Part shown: positions 50,394 through 58,823 of the stretch, in pieces | Layout: every line of letters starts with the position of its first letter | Position numbering within the stretch: the first letter of the stretch is position 1 | Virus record (IMG/VR): IMGVR_UViG_3300044946_000220 | Coordinates: 38,035 to 102,034 of that record | Strand: one strand, 5' to 3' | Length of the DNA stretch: 64,000 nt | Source of the DNA: a virus | Program-made: the position numbers and the translations under genes | The notes under the pieces: generated by a model | The model's database searches: none | Told to the model about the DNA's origin: nothing | The model's input: the letters and a program-made list of their open reading frames with translations, nothing else

Positions 50394-52679
50394 ATGGCTA
50401 CAAACGGATTCGTTGTTTTTGGCGGCCAGGCTGTCCCGGTCAGCAACAGCCTTAGCATCGCCTTCGATGTCACCACGTTCGGGGCTGCTGGCAACGGCGT
50501 ATCTGACGACACGGCCGCCGTCAATTTAGCGGCAGCAGCGGTGACGTCTGCGGGCGGAGGGTTCCTGCACTTTCCGGCAACAACGTCGTTCTACAAACTA
50601 TCGTCCGCCATATCTATACCATCAAACACAACCGTTTTGGTAGAAGGTACCGTATCACAAACATCTGTAGGCAAGCACCTTTTCACGGCCACTGGCCAGA
50701 GCAACATAAAGGTGTCTGGTTCTGGGAAACTGCAGGGCTTGGGCGGCGCAACATTCCTGTCCACAGAACATGCACTTTTTTTCACGAACTGTCAGTTCGT
50801 GTCTATCGACAGCGGACTAGACATCAACACATTCGCAGGACACGGGATTTACCTAGTAGGCTGCTCTGACGTACAGATTGGCGCAGTCACCATATACAAC
50901 ATTGCGGGCGGCGTAAGGCTACAGGGCAACACGCGCGTATCCATCGTTGGTGCCACTCTTAGAGACCCATCTACAGCCCCATCAACGTTCACTGGCGGAT
51001 TCTTCCTCGACTCCACTGATGGGAACACTTATCCTCCAAATTCAGACGTCACATTCGTTGGGTGTCGATGTAAAGGCTACATCAACGCACAGAGCTTTGA
51101 GGCGCATGCTGGTGTTAGGGTAAATTACGTTGGCTGCACGGCCGAAAACTCAAACATAGGATTTTCAATAAATCCGTATTCGCCGGCCGCGACAGGCTAT
51201 TGTGTTCTGTCGTCCGGGTTTACCATGCCGCCCGTTGGACAAAGCGTTACGATTGGCTTCGGAACCGGTGCAGGCCCAACCGTAGGCCAGTATGTCATTG
51301 CCGCAAACGGAGTTCTTTCTGGTACCATAAGCGCCGCCTTCGGATCTACTTCCGTCACGTTCTCGAACTCGCAGAGTCTCGCCGCAGGTACGCTTCTAAA
51401 CATAAATGGCGTTGTGTACACGCTCGCCAGTATGGTGTCCAGTTCAACAACCGGTACGCTAGTTACTCCATATTCGTCAAGCACGGCTTCTGGTCTTTCC
51501 GTCACAACCTACGGCGGCTACATGCAGGCGACTGCGGTTGGTGGCGGCAACATAACGCTTCTCAACGTAGGTGACGAGTACAATGCCGCTGCCGGCGCCA
51601 CCGTGGCGTCCGGCGCCTACATTTTGCCTGGTGACATAGCTAGAAATATAAACTACACTGGATGTAGTTACCAGGGGCAGTCTACAACAACCGCTTACTC
51701 AGACTTAGTACAGCACGGATTTTTTGCCGGCGGTGATCCAAACAATCCTGTCAGAAACGTCTCTATCACCGGCGGCACCGTAGACAACGCTGGATATGGT
51801 AGCGCGGACATACCCGGTGCTGGGGTCTATACAACGAACGCACAGAAGGTCACGCTTACAGGCGTTACGTTTGACAACTGTTGGGGGAGTGCCGTTTACC
51901 TGGACTCAGGAACGCTTGACTTAGATGCATCAGCGTTCAACGTGTCCAATGTACAGACTGTGCTCGGATACGCTGCCGGAGTTTTTGTTGCTGCGCCAGG
52001 GATCACCGGACACGTCCACGATTTCACGGTTGACACTGCAATATACGGAGTGGAATTTTATTCTAGCGCAAATCCATTATCCCCATGGTTGTCAATAGAT
52101 CGCTTTTCGTCGATCGGCTGTTCTTCCGGAAGGGCTGGCGCCCCACAGTTTGGGGTTGTGGATGGAGTGCTTTATAAGCCAACAAACTCGACCACTGTTA
52201 CGCTGTCTCCGTACGTGAGCACTGTTCGACTAAACGATAACACGGCGACCACAATTACGCAGCCCATGGGTGGGGCGTTCAATGGACAGGAAATTGTATT
52301 CCAAGACATTAGCGGCAATTCCACGATAAACCGCGCGACCGCGTACCTGTCTGGAGAGACAGTATGGTCCGGAGCCGTGCCGCCGTCTCTGTCTGGAACG
52401 GCGAACGTTGTTACAGGATCTGCCAATGTTATGTTCTCTACGGTGCAGACACTTGCCGCCAATTCCCCGATCGTGTTTTCCGTACAGCAGCAGAAAGTGT
52501 ATAGGATACTGAACTCAATAAGCGCAAACACGGCCGCGCAACTGACAGAAACTTTTAGCGGTCAATCCAACCTTACATCTTCTATGGTCGGCTATCAAGT
52601 TGGTACCGGCGTATTGCGTCTAAAGTATAGTTCCGACTTGGGCGCGGCCGTGGAGCTTTTCAGAAACGTGAGTGGTTGA
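50394..52679 (+). CDS. Tail spike with beta-helix (pectate lyase-like) fold, 761 aa
   Basis: ATG 50394. The FDVTTFGAAGNGVSDDTAAV motif is the classic start of pectate-lyase-3-type right-handed beta-helix tail spikes, followed by many short Asn/Ser/Val/Ile strands. Such spikes bind and often depolymerise host capsule or O-antigen. The first 16 residues (TNGFVVFGGQAVPV) match those of the next protein, so both probably attach to the tail by the same peptide. Catalytic residues cannot be assigned. Confidence 0.82.
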   Translation: MATNGFVVFGGQAVPVSNSLSIAFDVTTFGAAGNGVSDDTAAVNLAAAAVTSAGGGFLHFPATTSFYKLSSAISIPSNTTVLVEGTVSQTSVGKHLFTATGQSNIKVSGSGKLQGLGGATFLSTEHALFFTNCQFVSIDSGLDINTFAGHGIYLVGCSDVQIGAVTIYNIAGGVRLQGNTRVSIVGATLRDPSTAPSTFTGGFFLDSTDGNTYPPNSDVTFVGCRCKGYINAQSFEAHAGVRVNYVGCTAENSNIGFSINPYSPAATGYCVLSSGFTMPPVGQSVTIGFGTGAGPTVGQYVIAANGVLSGTISAAFGSTSVTFSNSQSLAAGTLLNINGVVYTLASMVSSSTTGTLVTPYSSSTASGLSVTTYGGYMQATAVGGGNITLLNVGDEYNAAAGATVASGAYILPGDIARNINYTGCSYQGQSTTTAYSDLVQHGFFAGGDPNNPVRNVSITGGTVDNAGYGSADIPGAGVYTTNAQKVTLTGVTFDNCWGSAVYLDSGTLDLDASAFNVSNVQTVLGYAAGVFVAAPGITGHVHDFTVDTAIYGVEFYSSANPLSPWLSIDRFSSIGCSSGRAGAPQFGVVDGVLYKPTNSTTVTLSPYVSTVRLNDNTATTITQPMGGAFNGQEIVFQDISGNSTINRATAYLSGETVWSGAVPPSLSGTANVVTGSANVMFSTVQTLAANSPIVFSVQQQKVYRILNSISANTAAQLTETFSGQSNLTSSMVGYQVGTGVLRLKYSSDLGAAVELFRNVSG

Positions 52680-54157
52680 TGTCCACCATACCTGGTTTCG
52701 TGATCTTTGGCGGAGAGGCCGTCCCCATCGGCGTCGGATCCGCCCCTTCCGTCGTCGGCTCCGGCCTCTGGCACTCAACGCTGTCCGCGCTGGACTCGCT
52801 CGCTTACATCGGCGCGAACAACCAGATCCTGGTTACCAACAGCGCCGGGACTGACACCACGTGGATCACAGCTGCTGGCGACATAAAGTACGCTGCCAAC
52901 GTATGGACCGTCACCGGCCTGCAGGGCCGCGCGGTGTCCAATGCTGCGCCGAGCAATGCTCAAGTGCTTACTTGGAGCACCTCGGCCAACGCGTGGGGCC
53001 CAGCGTCTTCCGTAGGTGGCGCCCTCAACGCCTACGGCGGCGACATCTCGAGCACGTCCACGTCTAACGTCCAGTTCATCCAGTCTCTGAGCGCAAACGC
53101 TTCCGGCTTCGGGCACGGCGCTGTAGCGCCCATCGCCGTCAACGGCAGCGGTGCGGCACTAAACTGGGTGGACACGCAGGTCAAGCTACAGGATTCCAAT
53201 ACGACGGTGCTTCAACTCGGCGCGGCGGCGACGGACTACATCGCCCTCGGCGCCTCTGGACCCAACGCAGGTTTGGTACGCGTGGGTACCGGCACGCTTC
53301 CGATCAACATTATCGAAACCACGCTCTCTGGCGGCGCAACCCCGTTGATGACGCTGGACGGTAGCGGAAACCTAGACATCGGCCCCACAACAGCCGGCAC
53401 TGGCGTTGGCGTCAACACGAACATTTTCGCTCAGGGCGCGGGTGGCAGCGCTAACCCAGGCGGCAACATCGGCCTATTCCCTGGCGACGGCACTACCACC
53501 GGCACGCCAGGATCTGTTCTCGTCAGCCTTTCCCCTCCTCCCGGCGCAGGCAACAACCCACAGGGGCTCGTCATTGAGATGGGGGCCACTACTGACATTC
53601 AACTGGGACCGCTTGCTGGCACCAGCCTAACGCAGTCCGCGCTGTACATGTCGTACGGGTTCACCGCGAACACGTTTGCCAACACCACCAACTACACGCT
53701 CAAGGGCAACTCTTTCAACACCGTTCTGTCTGGGCCAAGCGAGGTTGACATTGCGGTTGCCGGTGGCGCGAAGATCGTAGAAGTCAACTCACTTGGCGTA
53801 TTCCTGGGCCAGCCGCTTGGCGGACTGCCCACGTCTAACGCGGCCACCTCTGCGCTTGCGTACCAGTTCGGCTCTGTGCCCATCACGGCAGGCGCCAACA
53901 ACGTGCTGACCAACGTACAGGTGGCCAACCCGATACTTCTCTTCACTGGAGCCTGCAACGCAAGCGCTACAGCCATCACGCTTCCTGGGGTGCGCACTGA
54001 GTGGATTGCAGACTTCACGCAATGCACTGGTCTTGGGTCCAACACGTTTACAGTGCAATGCCCTACGGCAACCAAGACCATCACCATCAGCAGCAACGTT
54101 GTTCATCGCCTCTACTCTGACGGCGTCTCCTCCGTGTACAACCTGACTTACTCTTGA
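52679..54157 (+). CDS. Tail fibre protein, 492 aa
   Basis: ATG 52679 overlaps the previous TGA by one base (an in-frame TTG at 52676 is possible). N-terminus STIPGFVIFGGEAVPIG repeats the tail-attachment peptide of the spike. A beta-rich, Asn/Gly/Thr-rich shaft of repeats follows, then a compact C-terminal domain (CNASATAITLPGVRTEW, CTGLGSNTFTVQCPTATK) that probably binds the receptor. No chaperone domain seen. Confidence 0.75.
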   Translation: MSTIPGFVIFGGEAVPIGVGSAPSVVGSGLWHSTLSALDSLAYIGANNQILVTNSAGTDTTWITAAGDIKYAANVWTVTGLQGRAVSNAAPSNAQVLTWSTSANAWGPASSVGGALNAYGGDISSTSTSNVQFIQSLSANASGFGHGAVAPIAVNGSGAALNWVDTQVKLQDSNTTVLQLGAAATDYIALGASGPNAGLVRVGTGTLPINIIETTLSGGATPLMTLDGSGNLDIGPTTAGTGVGVNTNIFAQGAGGSANPGGNIGLFPGDGTTTGTPGSVLVSLSPPPGAGNNPQGLVIEMGATTDIQLGPLAGTSLTQSALYMSYGFTANTFANTTNYTLKGNSFNTVLSGPSEVDIAVAGGAKIVEVNSLGVFLGQPLGGLPTSNAATSALAYQFGSVPITAGANNVLTNVQVANPILLFTGACNASATAITLPGVRTEWIADFTQCTGLGSNTFTVQCPTATKTITISSNVVHRLYSDGVSSVYNLTYS

Positions 54158-54201
54158 TCCCTTAGCTTCGCTTTTCGCTTACGCCCGAAAGAACGCCGGC
54201 C

Positions 54202-54747
54202 ATGTCTGACGTGTCCACGCTAGAGTTGAAGTCCCTGCTTGAGCAGGCGGCTGTACGCGACGATCGCCGAAGGGAGGCGGACGTTGAATGGCGCACGCGC
54301 CTGGAGGGCGTGGTCAAGTCTCTAGCTGACGAGATGAGTAACTTTCGTAAGCGGCAGGATAGACTTGAGCACAAGACCGAGCAGATCGAAGCGGAGCTGC
54401 ATGGTGTTTCCGCCAAGGCCAGTTCCGCCCTGGACGCCACGGACCACCTTGAGGGCAGGCTAATTGGGGCGGTTGGGTCCATGGCTACCAAGATGTCGCT
54501 GAATGTTGACTCTAAAATGTCGCAGGTTGGCGCGCGCCTTGACGCACAAGACCGTGATATTCTCCATATCCGCAAGGAGACCGACAAGCAGACGCCAATC
54601 CTCACGTCCCTCCAGCTTCACATGGCCGGCACGGAGTCTACGTTCCACTTTCTCAAGTTCGCCGTCCCGCTCATCGGCGCCGCGCTCACCGTCCTGGTGC
54701 CAGCCCTCTGGTGGCTATTCTCCACCATCTATGCAGTACATCACTGA
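54202..54747 (+). CDS. Coiled-coil protein with C-terminal membrane helix, 181 aa
   Basis: ATG 54202. Residues 5-135 are continuous heptads (RREADVEWRTRLEGVVKSL, MSNFRKRQDRLEHKTEQIEAEL). Residues about 152-176 (LKFAVPLIGAALTVLVPALWW) form a single transmembrane helix with a tiny tail. This tail-anchored coiled-coil layout matches some phage pinholins/holins and spanin-like proteins. It lies at the start of the lysis block, so a lysis role is likely. Confidence 0.65.
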   Translation: MSDVSTLELKSLLEQAAVRDDRRREADVEWRTRLEGVVKSLADEMSNFRKRQDRLEHKTEQIEAELHGVSAKASSALDATDHLEGRLIGAVGSMATKMSLNVDSKMSQVGARLDAQDRDILHIRKETDKQTPILTSLQLHMAGTESTFHFLKFAVPLIGAALTVLVPALWWLFSTIYAVHH

Positions 54748-54795
54748 CGCGCGTCGATCGATCGCGCTGTCGTAACCCAAACTCTAAGGATCTAC

Positions 54796-55371
54796 ATGCT
54801 CTCGTCTTTGAAACTGCCGCACTGGTTGCAGATCGTTGTAAGCGCGCTCGTTGTTCTCACCGCCTGGGCCATGCAGCAGGAGTCGTCCGGAAGCCTTGTG
54901 CTCCCCGCCGCCGCTGTTTCCGCGCTCACCGTTGTTTCCACACTGTTGGGGCTGTTTAGTCCTGCCGCTGGGGCGCCTTCTGGCCCGAGTGCGTTTAGCC
55001 GCGGGTTTTCGTCCGTGCGGGCGCTTGCAGTGGCCTCGGTCATTGGGCTTGCCGCGCTTGTCGGTTGCTCTTGGTTCTCAGCGAACAAGCCCGTGGTTGT
55101 GTCCGATTTGGGCGCAACTGCGGCGTGCGTGCTGACACAGGTTCTGTCTGGCGACGAAGACCCGCTCGCCGTTACTGCTGCGTGTGCTCCGGCCACACTG
55201 GCTGACGTGGTAGAGATCGTTGAAAGCCTGCTCGCTTTCTACACCCAGCCGGCCGCTGATGCCGGAGTTGACGCTGCGCCGCACGTTTCTTCTGCCAATG
55301 TCGCGCTTGTGGGCCACCTCCAGGCGCTGCACCTTCGGGCTGCGCAGCTCCAGGCGGCGGGCAAGAAGTAG
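54796..55371 (+). CDS. Membrane protein / holin candidate with internal lipobox, 191 aa
   Basis: ATG 54796 after an AAGGA site. Two hydrophobic helices (about 8-26 and 31-53) are followed by a third segment ending LAALVGCS at residue 92, which looks like a lipobox. An in-frame GTG at 55015 (residue 74) would start a self-contained lipoprotein with that signal. The gene may encode a holin plus a nested lipoprotein. Its stop abuts the stop of an antisense HNH gene. Confidence 0.6.
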   Translation: MLSSLKLPHWLQIVVSALVVLTAWAMQQESSGSLVLPAAAVSALTVVSTLLGLFSPAAGAPSGPSAFSRGFSSVRALAVASVIGLAALVGCSWFSANKPVVVSDLGATAACVLTQVLSGDEDPLAVTAACAPATLADVVEIVESLLAFYTQPAADAGVDAAPHVSSANVALVGHLQALHLRAAQLQAAGKK

Positions 55372-56040
55372 CTACCGCCTAATGCACGGCGGACCAGCTG
55401 GAGTGGACAGTGTGCGTTCTGCTGACCATCCACGTCGAAGTCGACCTTTCAGAAGCGACACTTTGAATCCAAGCTCTCGCGCCCATTCGGCCATTGTCAG
55501 GCTCTTCCCGCGAAACAGTAGAATGCGGTTGTCTCTGCGGTTATTGGACTGAGTCTTCTTAGTGGCCCACCGGCAGTTTGCTGGCTCGTAGTTGCCGTTC
55601 ACGTTTATCCGATCAATGGACAGATCTGATGAAGTTCTTTCACCCATGTCTGCCATGAATCGCGCGAGTCCGTTGGGCCCCATCCACTCTTCGCATACTA
55701 GAATCCCGCGTCCGCCGTACCTGTCCCAACTGGGATCGTATTCTTGAGTGCATCGGCAGACCATTGCATACCAACTGTTCCAGGTGAGCCTGTGCTCGCG
55801 TTTTCTACTGGGCCCGTAAACGCGAACGACATTGTGGCCCACAATCCTTGCCTTTTGTCCGGGTGCCAAGTCTTTGGGACACCGTCTAGGCCCGTTTCTT
55901 CGCAAATCGTTGCCTGCAACAACGACCTCCTCTCCGCACTTGCACCTGCACAACCACGTTGCAAAGCCCCATCTATAGCCGTGTCTTCGGACTACTGTAA
56001 CATCGCCGATCACCGCATTGGTCATATCCACCAGTCGCAT
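55372..56040 (-). CDS. HNH endonuclease, antisense, about 222 aa
   Basis: Leftward; ATG 56040 and 56025 are possible starts (the frame is open to 56091). CRCKCGEE and CRC zinc-type pairs precede YGGRGILVCEEWMGPNGLARFMADMG and SIDRINVNGNYEPANCRWAT, the HNH core of a family of phage/homing nucleases. The C-terminal SLTMAEWARELGFKVSLLKGRLRRG is a DNA-binding helix of the NUMOD type. It is homologous to the gene at 62130. Its stop abuts the upstream gene's stop exactly. Confidence 0.85.
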   Translation of the reverse strand: MRLVDMTNAVIGDVTVVRRHGYRWGFATWLCRCKCGEEVVVAGNDLRRNGPRRCPKDLAPGQKARIVGHNVVRVYGPSRKREHRLTWNSWYAMVCRCTQEYDPSWDRYGGRGILVCEEWMGPNGLARFMADMGERTSSDLSIDRINVNGNYEPANCRWATKKTQSNNRRDNRILLFRGKSLTMAEWARELGFKVSLLKGRLRRGWSAERTLSTPAGPPCIRR

Positions 56041-56049
56041 TTGCGACTG
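56032..56049. repeat. 8-base inverted repeat at the HNH start
   Basis: CAGTCGCA and TGCGACTG are perfect inverted arms around TT, lying over the probable start codon of the HNH gene and 30 bases before the papain-like gene. May hide the HNH start in late read-through mRNA, as in other homing genes, or act as an operator. Confidence 0.4.
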
Positions 56050-56078
56050 CGTATCACAACCGAACATAGGAGTCAAGC

Positions 56079-57005
56079 TTGACGTTTGCATGTAGGCCAG
56101 TCACTGGGGCCAAGCCGTCTCACCAGGCGAAACTGGATCGGCGCGTGCCGCTGGAGCACCACCCAGCCGTCATGTCGGCGCTACTGTCCGACAGATACGG
56201 GTCGACAGCGCTGCCAGCGGCCTTCGACTTGGCGCCGCATCGTCCCGGCGTGTTCGATCAAGGGTCGTGCGGATCCTGCGAGCCTCATAGCGGATCTGCG
56301 GCGGCCTACACGGCGTTTTCTGCTGCAGGTAAGCCACTGGGTTTCGTTCCCAGCATGCGAGTTCTTTACGCAGCTGCGCGCGCGCGTGAACGGGCTGCGG
56401 CCACGCAAGTTGGCAGCCCTTTGCAACCACTGACAGACACTGGCCTGGAAACTGCCGATCTGGTCGCCGTGTTTTCCGAATACGGCGTAATGGACAGGCT
56501 ATCCACGCCTGGACTTGTCGGCGGGCTCACGCCAGACGGAAGATTTAGCGACATCTGGGGACCTCAGGACGTGTCGTCCGTGTCTCCGTCTGTTCCGCCC
56601 AACGTGAACGACGAGTCGAACCTGAAGGACCTGGAGGCGTCGGGGCGGCGTCTGATCGTTGGACAGTACGGGATCAATCTGTCCGGCGACAATTCTGAGG
56701 ATTTGCTGGCGGCTGCCATCGCGAACAACATCCCGGTTCAAATGGCGTTCTTCTGCGACACGGCGTTCCAGCAGTTGCAGCCAGGACAAGTCGCGGCGCC
56801 ACCCAACATGAACGACTCTAACGGTGGCGGTCACGCGGTGTATCTGTCTGGTTACCAAACACAAACTGATGGCTCGCGCGTCTTTACGCTGAGCAACAGT
56901 TGGGGGTTGGGGTGGTGCAACAAGGGGACGTGCCTTGTTGGCTCAGCATGGCTGAAGGCCGCCTGGGAAGCTTGGCCGTACGCAATCGTAGGAGCTTCGT
57001 CATGA
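56079..57005 (+). CDS. Papain-like (C1A) cysteine peptidase, 308 aa
   Basis: TTG 56079 with AGGAG 7 bases before it. All catalytic positions of the papain family are in order: Gln-Cys in FDQGSCGSCEPHS (residues 60-72; the usual Trp after the Cys is Glu), His in GGGHAVYLSGYQ near residue 250, and Asn in LSNSWGLGWCNKG near 270. The N-terminus is basic, with no signal peptide or clear prodomain. Position in the lysis block suggests cutting of host or virion protein; target unknown. Confidence 0.85.
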   Translation: MTFACRPVTGAKPSHQAKLDRRVPLEHHPAVMSALLSDRYGSTALPAAFDLAPHRPGVFDQGSCGSCEPHSGSAAAYTAFSAAGKPLGFVPSMRVLYAAARARERAAATQVGSPLQPLTDTGLETADLVAVFSEYGVMDRLSTPGLVGGLTPDGRFSDIWGPQDVSSVSPSVPPNVNDESNLKDLEASGRRLIVGQYGINLSGDNSEDLLAAAIANNIPVQMAFFCDTAFQQLQPGQVAAPPNMNDSNGGGHAVYLSGYQTQTDGSRVFTLSNSWGLGWCNKGTCLVGSAWLKAAWEAWPYAIVGASS

Positions 57006-57403
57006 TTCGTTTCTCCATCTCCGTGCCTGCAATCGCCAGATCCGCCTTCTTCCTGCTGCTCGCGGTTGTCTTCGCTGGGTGGCTTGGCGGATGCCCATCC
57101 TCGCCGCCCGTAAGCCCCGTGGACGCGTCCGACGCCGCTGCCTTGGGGTTGCCCGACATGGCCCCCATCCCGCCCTCTACGCCCGCCTGCCAAAGCGCGT
57201 GCGCCAACCTGCAGCGCTGGTGCAAGGAAGGCTCAGATCCGCTCTGCCCGACCACGCTGGCAAAGGAAGAGGCTGATCGTCTCGTTGTGCCAACAGACTG
57301 TCCTGCCGGCGCTGGGTGCTCCATGACGTGCGCGTACTGCGCGAAGGCGTCTACGGCGGCAGAGGCCGTGGCTAGATGTGCAACATCTTGTCAGCCTCAG
57401 TAA
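57002..57403 (+). CDS. Cys-rich lipoprotein, 133 aa
   Basis: ATG 57002 overlaps the peptidase TGA. Hydrophobic signal SAFFLLLAVVFAGWLGGC with lipobox GGC, then a Pro/Ser/Asp/Ala-rich linker (SSPPVSPVDASDAAALG) and a Cys-rich domain (CQSACANL, CSMTCAYC, CATSC). An outer-membrane-anchored protein is likely. The linker is typical of Myxococcota lipoproteins. Could be a spanin partner or exclusion factor. Confidence 0.65.
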   Translation: MIRFSISVPAIARSAFFLLLAVVFAGWLGGCPSSPPVSPVDASDAAALGLPDMAPIPPSTPACQSACANLQRWCKEGSDPLCPTTLAKEEADRLVVPTDCPAGAGCSMTCAYCAKASTAAEAVARCATSCQPQ

Positions 57404-57576
57404 CATCAGCAAAGCAGCTGCTCCTGAGCGCCTCCGAAGACTTGGAGGCCTTGCGCCCGCAGTTCAGCATGTGCATTGGCGGTGACTGTCCAGAAGACGA
57501 GCCTATCCGGCAGTCATGGATCTTGGCACTGGACCGCTTCCGTGCCGCGTGCGCCGCATATGTAGACGCCGGCTGA
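57376..57576 (+). CDS. Small helical protein, 66 aa
   Basis: ATG 57376 lies 28 bases inside the previous gene. Two helices (TSAKQLLLSASEDLEALRP and RQSWILALDRFRAACAAYV) around a Cys pair (MCIGGDC). No membrane segment. Function unknown. Confidence 0.55.
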   Translation: MCNILSASVTSAKQLLLSASEDLEALRPQFSMCIGGDCPEDEPIRQSWILALDRFRAACAAYVDAG

Positions 57577-57578
57577 CT

Positions 57579-57587
57579 CAATCGAAC
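57579..57587 (+). promoter_or_regulatory. CAATCGAAC motif upstream of 57600
   Basis: CAATCGAAC, 12 bases before ATG 57600, which also has an AGGA site. Looser member of the motif set. Confidence 0.3.
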
Positions 57588-57599
57588 CGTAGGACAGAC

Positions 57600-58145
57600 A
57601 TGCTTCGCTGGATCAAGGAGAACTTCGTGGTGTCAGACAAGCTCAAGGATCTCTTCGGTGCGGGGTGTTTCACGGTAGCCAGGTACCTTCTGGCTGCGAT
57701 CGTGCTGCTTGTGGCCGCGGTCGTGGCCTGCGGGTGCGCCAGCGGCGGCAAGGCAGCTGCGTATCCGGAGCGAAGCGACGTGCATGCTGCGCTGTTCGCC
57801 AGTGTGTGGGGTTTGAAAGTGCTCAACTCCCAGTGCTTCACCGCGGCGATGGCGTTGAGCCGAACGGGCGACCAAGAGAAGGCTTCCTGGCTCGCGCAGT
57901 CGTGCGACGATAGGCTCGTTGCCGCGCAAGCCGAGCTGGAGCCGGCGCTGGAGGAGATCTCCATCTACCGTCCAGACTCGTACGTGCGCATTGGGTGCCA
58001 CCTGAAGGACACCATGCTTGCATACAAGGACTTGCGCTTGGCCATGGAGTCGCGTGGACTGTATGACGCGGACATTGCGGACGGGCAAACGCAGACGGAG
58101 AAGTTGGTCAAGCTGGCAACGGTTGGCGGAGATTGTGGGAAGTGA
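57600..58145 (+). CDS. Membrane or lipoprotein of the lysis block, 181 aa
   Basis: ATG 57600. A hydrophobic segment, residues 28-46 (ARYLLAAIVLLVAAVVACGC), ends with a lipobox-like ACGC and is preceded by a basic amphipathic stretch. The rest is helical (AALFASVWGLKVLNSQC, AAQAELEPALEEISIY). Could be an outer-membrane spanin or holin-like protein. No family recognised. Confidence 0.6.
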   Translation: MLRWIKENFVVSDKLKDLFGAGCFTVARYLLAAIVLLVAAVVACGCASGGKAAAYPERSDVHAALFASVWGLKVLNSQCFTAAMALSRTGDQEKASWLAQSCDDRLVAAQAELEPALEEISIYRPDSYVRIGCHLKDTMLAYKDLRLAMESRGLYDADIADGQTQTEKLVKLATVGGDCGK

Positions 58146-58510
58146 GCCGCGGTTCTCCCCAAGATATGCGAGCGCCGCACCTGAAGCATGATCGAAAACT
58201 GTCTACTCCTAACTCGTTCCGCTGCGTGAAGTTTGGACCAGCGTGGGCTGAGTTTGAGATGATCGTACAGATGACGGATCAGTCTAAGCCAGTGACGGCA
58301 ACGGTGCTTGTTTCAAACGTGAGAGGGCACGGCGTGCGCGGTGCTGGTACGCGCTTCGGTTTCAGGCTAGACGAAGAGCGTTTTTGCGTTGAGTCTGGCG
58401 ACTTCTTTGGCGAAGACGGAAAGCAATTGAACCTGCCTCGCACGGGCCTTGTGCTCGTGGACGTGCCGGCGTGCGCGTGGGTGAAGCGCTTCGAGGAGCC
58501 GGCAAAGTGA
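58142..58510 (+). CDS. Unknown beta-rich protein, 122 aa
   Basis: GTG 58142 overlaps the previous TGA. Contains FEMIVQMTDQSKPVTATVLV and a beta-rich core (FGFRLDEERFCVESGDFFG), like small beta-barrels such as PilZ-type or OB-type folds, but not assignable. Soluble. In the accessory part of the late operon. Confidence 0.55.
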   Translation: MSRGSPQDMRAPHLKHDRKLSTPNSFRCVKFGPAWAEFEMIVQMTDQSKPVTATVLVSNVRGHGVRGAGTRFGFRLDEERFCVESGDFFGEDGKQLNLPRTGLVLVDVPACAWVKRFEEPAK

Positions 58511-58517
58511 GTTGACA

Positions 58518-58823
58518 ATGATCTACTGTACCTGCGAAGATCCTGGCTGCGATTATTGCCCACTGCATGCGCCTGAGCGGCACGACACAGCGCCTGGCAT
58601 GCCGGCGTTTCGCGAAGTTGTGGCGCACGACGATGAGGACGATCGATGGATCGTGCCGGCGGACATATTTGCCAGTTGGCTTGCCCTTCAGGAGCCGCGC
58701 ATTCCGTTGCGAGCTTACGTCGAGATGTTTGCCGAGATTGGCGAGGAGCTTCCAACCGTGCCGGAGACTCCGATTGCGATAGCCAGCGAGCACGACACGG
58801 ACCCGCCGCCTAGTGGACCATGA
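58518..58823 (+). CDS. Unknown acidic protein with N-terminal Cys cluster, 101 aa
   Basis: ATG 58518. IYCTCEDPGCDYCPLH gives four Cys and a His in 14 residues, a likely zinc knuckle, followed by an acidic mixed domain and a Pro-rich tail. It overlaps the next gene by 4 bases. Function unknown. Confidence 0.6.
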   Translation: MIYCTCEDPGCDYCPLHAPERHDTAPGMPAFREVVAHDDEDDRWIVPADIFASWLALQEPRIPLRAYVEMFAEIGEELPTVPETPIAIASEHDTDPPPSGP

